From: Anaeramoeba flamelloides
Taxonomy: Eukaryota; Metamonada; Anaeramoebidae
Assembly (NCBI GenBank): GCA_027625915.1
Contig: JANTQA010000036.1
Span: 8,329,001 to 8,393,000 of the forward strand
Reading direction: 5' to 3'
Length of the DNA stretch: 64,000 bases
Positions within the stretch are counted from its first letter, which is position 1. The number at the start of each line of letters is the position of its first letter. Below are positions 36,100 through 47,138 of the stretch, piece after piece. The position numbers were made by a program, and so were the translations under genes. The notes beneath the pieces were generated by a model, which was given only the letters and a program-made list of their open reading frames with translations, searched no databases and had not been told where the DNA came from.

Positions 36100-38394
36100 T
36101 TAAGGGGGTAGTCACGGTAAAAGTAATTTTTTCACTTTTTTACAATTTTGAAGTGGATCTGAAAATAACATTTTTTACTTTAGTTAAGATTAATTGCATT
36201 TTTATTATTTAAAGTACTTCATTCATTAGATTTTTTAAATTTTTTTTTCAAGATCTCAAAGAAATTTCCACAATAGAATGTTGAGTTGAATTGCTTAAAA
36301 TAGAACATCGGATGTTGAATTACTTATCTTTTATCCGTATCTCAATGTTCTATTGTGGCATTTAATTTATTCATTCTTTTATTTTTTCATCATTTTTGAG
36401 ATTTTTTTAAAAAGGACAACAAAAAGCATATAAGAAAGATTTTTTTATCTGTGAAATTTGGGATAAAGGGATTTTGTTTAAAAATAACAACAACATTAGA
36501 ATCGGGGAACTCGCAAGAGAAAATTTAAATTGGGCTTTAATGGCTAGAAGGGTTTCAAAAAAGAATATTTTGTTGGGAATTTATTCATAAAGCGCAGTTT
36601 GGTTTCGAAAAAAATTTGATACTCGTGTTGCGGTATTAAACTTTTTAAATATTTACAATCAGATAAAAACAAATAATGAAAATAAAAATGATAAAACTCA
36701 TATTATAATGATTGATATAGCAAAATTCTTTGACTCAATCAGTTTTAAAATAATTAGGAAAACAATAAAAAAGTTTATTTTAAATAAAATTATTCAAAAA
36801 TTTTTAGTAAAATATTATCAAGGTGAAGGACTCGGTATATTCCAAGGGGATCCCTTATCACCGATTATATTTGCTCTTATTTCACATTTTCTATTATTAA
36901 AAATAATACCATTAACAAATCATTGTCAAATGTTTGCAGATGATTTAATTTTAATCATAAAAGGGAATATGAATCAAATAAATCAAAAATTAAATGCTAT
37001 ATATCAAGTAATTGTCCAATTTGGATTAAAACCCAATGAAGACAAAACAGAAATTACTCAAGATTTATCAAAAATTAAATATATGGGAATTTATTTGGAA
37101 AAAATTTCACATTTAGTCTATAACCTAAAAAAGGCAAAAGAAACTTATAATAGTTCTAAACAATTATTCAATAATAATTTATTAACAAATAATTTAAAAA
37201 ATAAGATTATTTAAATCTTTTATATTAAGTCAATTAACATATGGATTAGAAATATATAATTATAAAATAGCAACCCTAAACTATTTAAACTCTTGGATTA
37301 ATACATGTATTACTGAAATCTGCAAAATAAACAGAAACACACCAATTCTTATTTATAAAACAGAATTTAAATTCGAAAATTTGGTAATATCAATCAATAA
37401 AAAGAAATTCAAATTCAAAAATAAATTAAAAAATTATCTTTTCCCTTCTGGAAAAATTAATAAAATTTAATCAAAGAATAAATAACAAAATCAATTTGCA
37501 TTCAAAAGATAAAATTGATCGAAAAGGAAATTTATAATTATAATTATAATGAGTTGTTTAATTCTACCAGTTGGAACGTACAAAAATATTTCGCAATAAT
37601 TAAAAACCAAAAAAATTTATTTATTAATCAAAGATATTTAAGTTATCCATCAAGTTCAACAATTCTAAAATTCAGAACATTTACCAACTGCTTAAATAGA
37701 TATTATTATGTAATAAATAAAAATTCAAATAAATTTTGTCCTTTATGTTTAAAATATGAACATAAGGAAATAATTGAAAATATTGATCACTTTTTATGGG
37801 TATATCCTTCCTATAAAAAAGATAGATTAATTTTTCTGAAAAAGTTAAAAGAATTAAATTTTAATGAAATAATTTTAAATTATGATAGCTTAAAATTATT
37901 TTCGTTAATTAATAATCGTGAAATCTATGATTTTACGCTTAAATTTCTGAAAGGGAATTTAAGTAAAAGGGCACTTAGAGTGTAATCTACACTTCCTCCT
38001 CAATAAAAAAAAACAAAAAAGAATATTTTTTCGAAAAATTTACTTATTAGGGTTTTAACTCCTTAGATTTGGTTGAATTGAAGAAGTGAATATGATTATA
38101 TTTTATCAAATTTTAAACCACAAAATAGCTAGAAGATTTATTCTAAATATCAAAAATTATCTTCCCCCCCCAAAAAAAAAAAAAAAAAAAAACTTATCAA
38201 ATAAATAAAAAAATCAAACCATTATGTAATCTATTCTCTTTTTTTTATTGTTTAACATTACTACAAAAAAAATATCCAATAATTTTTTAAAAAATTTTTA
38301 AGAGAATCTATGATCACACGCCACAAAAATAAAATACTCCATTCTCATCTCTCTAAAAATTTTATCATGTCTTATGGTGTATCTACTCCATTAA
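36100..38394 (+). mobile_element. Family C TTAA element, copy 2, interrupted by a LINE
   Basis: Left end TTAAGGGGGTAGTCACGGTA, right end (other strand) TTAATGGAGTAGATACACCA. It aligns to copy 1 over 36100-36571 and 38014-38394. The LINE at 36572-38013 accounts for the extra length. It carries the same internal inverted pair around ACAATAGAATGTTGAG (36272 and 36345). Confidence 0.8.
36572..38013 (+). mobile_element. 5'-truncated LINE (non-LTR retrotransposon) with target-site duplication
   Basis: Flanked by a perfect 16-bp duplication, CAAAAAAGAATATTTT (36556-36571 and 38014-38029), and ending in an A-rich tail after CACTTCCTCCTCAATA. It encodes the C-terminal part of a LINE polyprotein: reverse-transcriptase blocks TRVAVLNFL (about 36635), IDIAKFFDSI (36711), GIFQGDPLSPIIFALISH (36835) and the catalytic MFADDLIL (36932). 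Near 37740 there is a C-terminal zinc-binding-like motif CPLCLKYEHKE...DHFLW. The endonuclease and start of the reverse transcriptase are missing. The coding sequence is interrupted by several frame changes (for example near the A7 run at 36618 and near 37190), so the copy is dead. FADD replaces the commoner YADD. Confidence 0.85.
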
Positions 38395-40874
38395 TTACCA
38401 TATTTTTTTAAAATCTTTTTAAGCCCAATATTCTTAGATAAGAAAAGTTGTACATTATGTGGTTTATTATTTGATTTAAAGATGATCCCACATGAAATAG
38501 ATAAACATCTTGACAAATTTGCAGAATATATCCAAGATCTTGAAGACTAATTTTGCACATGTTGCCTTTTAGATTGAAAATTTGATATTTTTTATTTCAT
38601 AAAATTTAACAAACACGTATGAAAAGTATTGTGTAATTTATGTTTTTCTTTTTTTAAAAACAATAAAATGACTGTTGTTAAATTAAAAGTTGAAATAAAC
38701 CATTTTTGCTTAAAAGATCACAATTTCATTGATTAACTTTTGTTTAGCTTCAATGGGTTTAGATTTTGATAACAACTTTTACTTATTCTTTTATTATATG
38801 ATTGAGATTTGAATAGAAATGTTACTAATAATAAATTTTTGGAAAAGAGTTCTTTTGTCATGAGAATGTTTTTCAACCACAGAATGGCAAATAAATTTTC
38901 CCATTTTCAAAAATTAACTTAATTATTAAGAAAATTATTTGTTACTTTTTTTGGTTTTGTATTATTAAATGTGAGATTTTAAAAATTCAAAATATCTTCA
39001 AAAATTAAAAAAAATAATAGATGATGTTAACTCATTCCTTTCAAAGGTCAAAAAAATAGTACAAAATTTCCACTTAGTTCTTGATAATATTTTCATTTTA
39101 TTTTTTAAAAAATATAATTCTCAAAAACTACTTGAATTTTATAATGAAACACTTAAGGAACTAGTAATTCTTTTTTTTTTTATCCCAAAAGATAATAGAG
39201 TGGTTATTAACACAGGGGTACAATTAAACCAGAAATGAAACTTAGTTTATCAACTTTGGAGAAATGAGTTATCATTTTTAAACGAGTCCATCTTGTGAAA
39301 ATTGAAATTGTCAGTCAAAAGATCTAGATCCATACTTTTTGGATTTTTGGTTCAAATTTGAAATTAGAAAAATTTTCTAAAAATTTTTATTTTGAAAAAA
39401 TCTCACTTTTAGTAATTAACTAGAGTCTGCATGTACAAGTAACATTGTAATTTATTTTTATTTTAAAAATTCAAGAAAAATAACCCAATTATTGAATCCT
39501 TAGAGATCTCAAAAAATTGATCAGTACTTATATTTCAAAATTTTTATTAAATTTCCTGAAATTACTTTTCTTCTTCTCTTTTTTATGTAGTAAATTTTCT
39601 TTAATTGTTCCTTTTTCTCAATAAATAAATAAATTTCATGAAATTTAAAAAATTAGGTAATTTCCTTTTTTAAATATCCAGAGTGTAAATAAGGAAATTT
39701 TATTATTAAAATCTGTTATTTAATAATATCTATTATTTAATATATATCGTTAGAATTATTACTTTAAATTCGTTTTATTGTTTTCAAAATCTTCTAAAAA
39801 TTTGAGAAAATAATAATAAAACCTTTTGGCAAATTAAAACTATGTTTTGTTAATAAAGATTGAAAAAATTAGATTGGATTTGGAATTTTTAGTTATAAAT
39901 AATTGAATTAAAAAGTATCTCTTTAGATTATAAGTTGAATTTGCCAGGTTTTAAAAAAAGTATTTTGGGAGAATTTTTACTTTGATTATTTGGTTTTTTT
40001 TTTCAGGTCTTTATGTTCAGTAAATTGAAAAAATTGATTTGAAATGTTCTTTGAACAAAAAAATTAAATTTTTAAAAGTTTAAAATAATTATTGTAATTT
40101 TTTTTGTAAATAATTCGATTTTTAATACTGCGTTATATTTAGAACTTGATTTTTTTTCTTTTTAAATTGCATTTTTAATACACTTTATTCAAATATACTA
40201 AGATTTCATTCTTCTTTTCAAGGAAATAATTTTTTTTTGAAATAATTCAGAAATATGTTTGGATTTGAACTTTTCAAAAATGAGATAAAAAGGATCCTTA
40301 CTTTTTAAAAAATATAATTCATTTCTGAAAAATAGTATTAAAAATGAGTTTACTTTTGTAGTAATCATATTTTTACTTTCATTTTTTAAATTCAAGATAC
40401 GGTACATTTTTTTGAATTTGCTATTAAATTTACTAGAAGATTTGTGTCGTTTACAGGTTACTTGTACCAAAATAAAAAGTAGGTAGTGTTCAGAACATTA
40501 CGAATTCGATAGCCATCACCGTCATTCAACAGGCAATAATATATTTTTAATTTTGAAATTTCTTGAGGATCAAAATAACAAACAAATAAAAATTAAAAAA
40601 AAATGAGGCATTTGTTGGGGGAAAATATTTATTTTTTTAAGATAAGAGAGATGAAAATGTTTTTCGATGAACACAAAATTTTAAGTCAAATTATTGAAAT
40701 AAATAAAATTAAAGAAAGTTTCTGATGATTAAACTTTTAAAAAGTCGAATAGAACAAAATAAAATCAAATATAAAAGGATGATTAAAAGTAAAATTCATA
40801 AAATAATAATAAGGGTAGAATAAAAGAAATTCACAGAAAAAGATCTCAAATCAGGATAAGAACACTAAAGAAAA
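38395..40874. other. Intergenic, 2.5 kb, no supported gene
   Basis: AT-rich. A short open frame at 40198-40470 (minus) is Lys/Phe-rich and matches nothing known to me. The right end is the 3' flank of the C2-domain gene. Confidence 0.5.
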
Positions 40875-42276
40875 TTAGCTTGAAGAACCGAATTTTTTCC
40901 ATGCTTTTTTCATTTTCTTTTCATATTTTTTTTTCATTTTCTTATTGAGGCCGCCTTTTTTACTTTTTTTATGTTTTTTGTGTTTTGTTTTCTTTGGTTG
41001 GTTCATTCCCATTCCCATTCCCATTTGGTTGTTTTGCATTCCCATTCCCATGCCCATTCCGCCTTGTTGCATTCCCATGCCTCCTTGTTGCATACCCATG
41101 CCCATTCCCATTTGGTTTTGTCCCATGCCCATTCCTCCTTGATTTTGGAATGCTCCCATTCCCATTCCCATTCCTCCCATTTGGTTCATTCCCATGCCCA
41201 TTCCCATTTGGTTCTGGTTCTGGTTCATTCCCATGCCCATTCCCATTTGGTTTTGGTTCATTTGATTCATGTTCATTTGGTTCATTTGGTTCATTTGGTT
41301 CATGTTCATTTGGTTCATTTGATTCATTTGGTTCATGTTCCTTTGGTTCATTTGATTCATTTGGTTCATTTGGTTCATTTGGTTTTGTTGCATTTGGTTC
41401 ATTTGGTTCATTTGGTTCATTTGGTTCATTTGGCCCATTCTCATTTGGTTTTGGTTCTGTTGGCCCATCTTCATTTGTGTGTTTTGTTGTCCCATTCTCA
41501 TTTGGTTTTGGTTTTGTTGTCCCATCTTCATTTGTGTGTTTTGTGTTTGTTGGACTTGTTTTATTTGGGATGCTTTGAATGGTGTTGATCTATTTAAAGT
41601 GTTTTTTTTGGTTTTTGAGAAATGGAAATTGAAAGAAGAAAATAGGAAGGTTTTGGAAAAGGTGATTAAAATTTAAAAAATTTGTTAGAAGACGAAATTT
41701 TTCTCTTCGAACAACCAAAAGAAAAAAGAAAAAAATAAAAAAGTAATTACGGTGGACAATAGTGAAGAACAAGATGAAGTTTTCCTTTTTCTTTTGATCC
41801 TCTTTTTTTTCCTTCACATTGGTGCCACTCATCATGTGGTTCGTTATTCAATAAAGAACTAATTGGAATACGAACAAGTGCAAGAAGATCGTGACTTCCA
41901 ATTCGATCCCAATCAGAAATTGCAACAATGAGTGTATCTTTATTACTATAAAAGTTAATTAAAGTTTAGGTGGAGTAAAAATTAACAGAATATAAAGTAA
42001 AATTTTTCAAGATTATGGAAAAAAATTAATAAAAAATTTGACAAAAAAAAAAAAAAAAAAAAAAAGAAATAATTTAAAATATAATTACGCATCTTTAACG
42101 TCAAGGATTAACGTTTCATTCCAAACAGGATTTAAAGTTTTTTTTTGAACTTTCGTTTTGTGGAATGGTTTTGTTCCGTTAATTGAAAGAGAACAATAAG
42201 GATCGGATTTTCCACCAATATCGGCAGCTTTAATTCCTTTAGCTTCGATACACTTTATATGAAGTTTAGTTGTCAT
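40875..42276 (-). CDS. C2-domain protein with Met/Gln/Asn/Gly-rich tail
   Basis: Three exons, 42276-42089, 41945-41751 and 41589-40875, with introns of 143 and 161 nt (GTAATT donors, ATAG acceptors). All phases match and the sum is exactly 366 codons (365 aa). Residues 1-125 form a single C2 domain, expected to bind membranes in response to calcium. All five usual acidic Ca2+ ligands are visible: D19 and D25 in loop 1 (DIGGKSDPY), and D74, D76 and D82 in loop 3 (SDWDRIGSHD). It closes with the classic GKLHLVLHY strand. A short linker leads to about 150 residues of NQM, MGMGMG and QQGG repeats, and the protein ends in a strongly basic tail (KKTKHKKHKKSKKGG). The tail resembles prion-like or phase-separating segments; that function is inference. 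The + strand HSHSH/FPFPF frames over exon 3 are shadows. Confidence 0.85.
40990..41520 (-). repeat. Tandem coding repeat (NQM / MGM units)
   Basis: Short imperfect units such as AACCAAATG and ATGGGAATGGGC, tandemly repeated within exon 3 of the C2-domain gene. Slippage-prone; repeat number is likely to vary between strains. Confidence 0.9.
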
Positions 42277-44104
42277 AAGAAAAAAAGTAATTCTTGTTTA
42301 AAAAAAAATGATTGAAATTTTTCGAAACAAATCAATGACAAATTTTGAATTCACAACTAAACAATAAAATCAGATCATGGATCTTTTCAGGTGATTTTAT
42401 ATGATAGAGAAAAAAATTCATTTTCGAACAAACTGAAAATTTCAAAAAAATTTAATTCAAAAGGTTTTTGGTTCTTCACACGTTTTGTTGGCACTTCTCA
42501 ATTCAAAAATCCCATCCAAAATATTATTCCAATTATTTTGAAATTTAGGAGATTAAAAAGTTGAACGTCAGAAGAATCCTTTTTTGGGGGACAACTAAAG
42601 TTCACGAAACCAATAAATAAGTTTATGGAAAAGAAGAAAATTTTTCAAACAAAAGTCTAATGGAAGAACAAAAGATTTCTATTTTTTAGGAAAAAAACTC
42701 TTTTCAATAAAAAGTACTTTCAATTTTTATTGTAAAAAGCAAAATATTCTAAAGTTCGAATATACATTTGATAGTCTTTAAAGAATAGTGTGGATAAATG
42801 CGAGATAATGATTTGGTGTAACTTGATAAAAGCAGTTATTTAGCTTTTAATCGGAAAAAAATATGATTAATATCTCTTGATTGAATTACTATTTTCAAAG
42901 AAAAGAGAAAAATTTGGAGAATCTCTCAACCACCCATTTAAATTCCCACTTCTCACAAACAATTGTGAAGACAATTTCCAAAAGACAAAAACGTCTCGCA
43001 CTAAAACATTTACGAAACTTTACTTGAAAGACAAGACATAAAATAAAATCCAAGACCGAGAGATTGATTTTATAATGATTTTTTGGTATTAACTTAGTGT
43101 TATTAATTGTTTCGTGTTTTGAAAATGTTTTGGTGAGGTGTCTTTATTTTTTAAAATTGTCTTGACAAATGTTGCAGTTTATTTGGTATTCGAGTAATTG
43201 GAAAAATAAATAATTTAAGGGTCAAGTCATTTACCGTGAATACTATTGGTTCCAAAATAAATGGAATAAAATTTTCATTCAACTTTCCAAAAATAAGGTT
43301 TATAAAATTATCTGAATTACCAATTCTTACTGTCACCAAAATGAAGCTTAAATAATTGGTTTACCTTTTTAGAATTGGTTTTTTTGTTGTTTTAATTGAT
43401 TGTGTATATTTTTTAAGGAAAGCTACATGAAAATTTTGATCCTTTTATTGCAATTAACAGTATGCACCATACTCAAGGAGTGACCCAAGACCAAAAAAAG
43501 GATATTGTTAAATAAACCTTCTTTTGGTTGACAAAATTCCAATAACAAAAAAAAAAATTCTAATGGATCTTTTTGAAAAAAAATACAACCAAGAAAAATA
43601 AGTTTAAAAGAGTTCTCAATTTCAAAAAATTCAAAATAGAGTAGTTGTGTAATTTATAACGATCATTGTTTAAAAATACAAACAATTGCTTAATTTAAAA
43701 TATATATTGCTTTAAAAGAAATAGTTTTAGGCAATCATACCTATTGCCTAATTAGTAATATTTTAAACAAATTTTTTTAATGTAAGCAAAAAGAATTGAA
43801 ACTATTCCAAACAATTGGAAAATTTATTTATAAAAAGAACTTGTTTTGTAAAATAAGAAATATACAAAAATTGATAATAAAAGAATCATTTTAAAAAATT
43901 CAAAAAATAAAAATTTACTATTATGTTACTTAAAAATGTTCAACATTTCAAATAAAAAAATTTTTGATCAATATTCAAATTTTAATTTTTCATTGATAAA
44001 ACAATATCCAATAGATATTAAATTTATATCTCTCATGTAAGATTTATTTATTTTTCACATATAACTAATTATTAAATTTTTTGGAATAGTTACAAAATAC
44101 TAAA

Positions 44105-44138
<34 letters not shown>

Positions 44139-45874
44139 ACCCAAAAGATAAACTAATGTTTTGTAAAAAAATGATTTTAGTAAAATACATTTTGAATAAA
44201 TTTTAAAATTTTTTATTATAAATTATAAAGCTAATGAAAGTTTCTCTTATCCTAGAGCCCCTTTATTAATAAAAGTTCTGATTTGCTTAAAAATTCAAAA
44301 AAAAAGAAAAAAATGGCAAATAATCTAATAAAATTGAGAACTTATAAAAGAAAAAACAATTTTTTAAACTAAAAATTATTAATAAAATTAATCTTTAAAA
44401 ACAAAGTCTTGAATAAAATTGAATTTAAGGGGAATAAGTTCAATTTTATGAAATAAGTTCTTTCTATTAAACAAATGATTTCTTAATTGCTCAATAATTG
44501 TCTGAATTGTTCAGTTTATCAAATGATTGCGAATAAAACAATCAATTGTGTAAATTATTTTGATTTCGCAATAGAAAATATATTACAGAATATTAATTCT
44601 TAATTACGCAACCACTGTTTCTTTTACACAAACCAATTATACTATTACGAAACGACTCTAATTTAAAAAAAAAATTCATATATTGTCATTTTCTATTTCC
44701 AAATAATTAAATTTCTTTAATTTAAAACAAATTGCTTTCTTGAAGCTCGCAATCAATTTAATTCAATTTAATTTGATTTGCAGTTATTTTGTAACCCTCT
44801 AAATTTGACCAAGTATGGTTATATAATAATATTAAGATAAAAATAACTCATTTGAAAAATGAAAAAATTAGAAAAAAAATCACCAAGATCTCAAAAAGCG
44901 CGGAAAAATGACACTTCAAAACTGACATAGTGTTTTCAAAATTGTAATTCATAACTATTCTAATTGGAAATTGAGAGTCTCTCTTGGTCACTTTTTTCTA
45001 AAAATGTCCTCATTTTTCATTGTTGATTATAGAGATCGATCGTACATCATAGGTTGGTTGGTTTTTGATTGGTGTTTGGCCCTCAAAAAATTACTAAAAA
45101 GTTTTTTTCCATTTCAGAAAACAAAATTTCACCGTAATAACTCGAACCTTAAAAAAAATGAATACATCCACCATAAGATATTTTTATATAAGTAAACTAC
45201 CTTCATATAAGCAAAATTAAGAAAACAAAATTGAAATTATTGGTACACAGATTTGAATGAAAAATGCGATTCCTACTATTTTCCAATGAATAAATGAAAA
45301 TATATATTTCACTCTCCAAAATGAATAAAAATTAAAACTGTTTCAATCAAATTAACCGAGTAAAAGTTTTTCTTTGAGTTAAAGAATGAAGTTTAATTTA
45401 TTGTCAAAATATATCATTTCTAAAAGATGTTGTTAAGATCTTTCGGGTTTTTCATCAATTCCAAAAACTCGAAAAATATTTTGGAGAATGTAGTCTAAAA
45501 ATTTTCATTATTTTATTAGAAAAGAAAAGAATATTTTTTTTCTGTACTTTTGCTTTTACAAATAGAGTTTTCGATGAAATAGATTGTGATTTGTGATCAA
45601 ACTTTATTTTTTCGGCGTTTTCTATTCTCTATACATTGCTGTATACTGGGTGAACTAAGAACTTAAAGGAAAGCAAAATTTCAGAATCGAAAAAAGATGT
45701 TAAACTTAACATATTGTTGACCTATATAATCAAATAACTTATATTTATAATTTCAAACTAGTTCAAATTTTATTGATAACGATCTGATTTTTTCCTTTGA
45801 CAGCGAAAAATTCCTAGGAGACAGATAAGGAAGAAGAAAATTGACCATAAATTGATTTTTTTTAATGTCAACCC
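42277..45874. other. Intergenic, 3.6 kb, no supported gene; long poly-A
   Basis: 5' flank of the C2-domain gene, then AT-rich spacer. A 31-bp poly-A run lies at 44107-44137. A plus-strand open frame at 44971-45195 has no recognisable motif. No repeat family identified until 45875. Confidence 0.5.
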
Positions 45875-47138
45875 TTCAAGGTTTACAATCCCTGGAATCT
45901 TGAAAAAGGATTATCTTATGTTGGTAGGTGAATTTACTTGATAATTTGCTTCTTAGCTGATGGATCTTATACCTGGCATGGGTTTTAATAGTGGTTTTAA
46001 ATGACAATTTTTAACAATTTATTTTTTTTTATTTCCAAATTGAAAAGTGTAAGGTATAAGATTGGTTGGTGTTTATGAATAAATTTTGATTTTTGGGTTA
46101 TCAACTCTGTTTCAGTCCAAGAGGCCCAACGTTTTTTTCAAATATCAATTATTTTATATAATTGACCTTTGAAGAACAAATAAGAAATAAACAGAATAAT
46201 ACACATTAAAGAATTGTTGATATATGCCTGAAAGAAAACTAATTAATCAATAGCTTTTCTTAAAAATTGAAAAACTCAAATTCTTAGGGTAAAATTGAGA
46301 AAAACAACGATGTTCGTTTTGAACTTAGACTGGTATTTGAATAATAAATAGGAAACAATTTCAACTTCCATTTTCCATACTTTTCTTTTAGAAATCAAGT
46401 CCCCAAACCAAGTTTGTTGGTATTTGTGGTCTCTATTAGAAAAAGGAAATGAAAATGAATGTGAAAATTTTTAACATTTATTAAACAAATATCAAGATCA
46501 AAGATCTTCATAGAATTGCAATAGAAATCAATATGATTTCTCAACAATCATTTCCACAGTTTCAATAACCTTGGAATAACACGTTTTTACCAAGTGACTA
46601 TTGATCTTGCATTAAAAAATGTTTTTGCAACTGAATGACGTTTTAAAACAAAATCGAAAAAAAAAACAAAAATGTGTAAAAATGTGAAAAAATGATTTCA
46701 ATTTTGAAAATTTCCAAAATAAATTTTTTCTTCTAATATCTATGCAAACCCTTTTAACACATGTATTAGACCATTACAACTGGGCACCTTTGACTGAAAA
46801 ATAGTTTTGAAGAAAATTTTTATTTACTTTTTTGCCAATTAACATACGAAAAAATAAATTTTTTTAAGAGCTCCAAATAAAACCAAAACTAGTGAAAAAT
46901 TTCAAACAACAACCCCCAAACCACAATTTTTTATAACTTAAGTTCCAGCCAATTAATCTTACAACTCTTCAATTAGGATTTCAGAAATAAAAAAAATAAA
47001 TTGTCAAAATTGCCATTTTGAACCACTATTAAAACCCATACCAAGCACAAGATCCATCAACTAAGAACCAAATTTACAAGTGGTCACAAATTAGACAAGA
47101 TAATCTTTTTTCAAGATTTCAGGGATTATACACCTTAA
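45875..47138 (+). mobile_element. Family H element, copy 2, split by family I
   Basis: Arms 45875 to about 46060 (CAAGGTTTACAATCCCTGGA) and about 46975-47138 (ending GGGATTATACACCTTAA) are inverted copies of each other and match 22271-22832. The left TTAA is mutated to TTCA; the right is intact. The excess length is the family I insertion near 46104-46803. Confidence 0.75.
46104..46803 (+). mobile_element. Family I MITE, copy 2, nested in family H
   Basis: Starts TTTCAGTCCAAGAGGCCCAA and ends CACCTTTGACTGAAAA, with the same internal sequence as 28481-29191. The uninterrupted H copy at 22271 gives the empty-site structure, so family I arrived after this H copy. Confidence 0.75.

Noticed and set aside
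40945-41676. Plus-strand His-Ser, Phe-Pro and Ile-Pro repeat frames
   Set aside because: Shadows of the tandem NQM/MGM coding repeat in exon 3 of the minus-strand C2-domain gene.
41806-41813. Apparent frameshift at the A8 run in C2-domain exon 2
   Set aside because: On recounting, the A8 run keeps the frame through GKLHLVLHYCPP; the three exons sum to exactly 366 codons.
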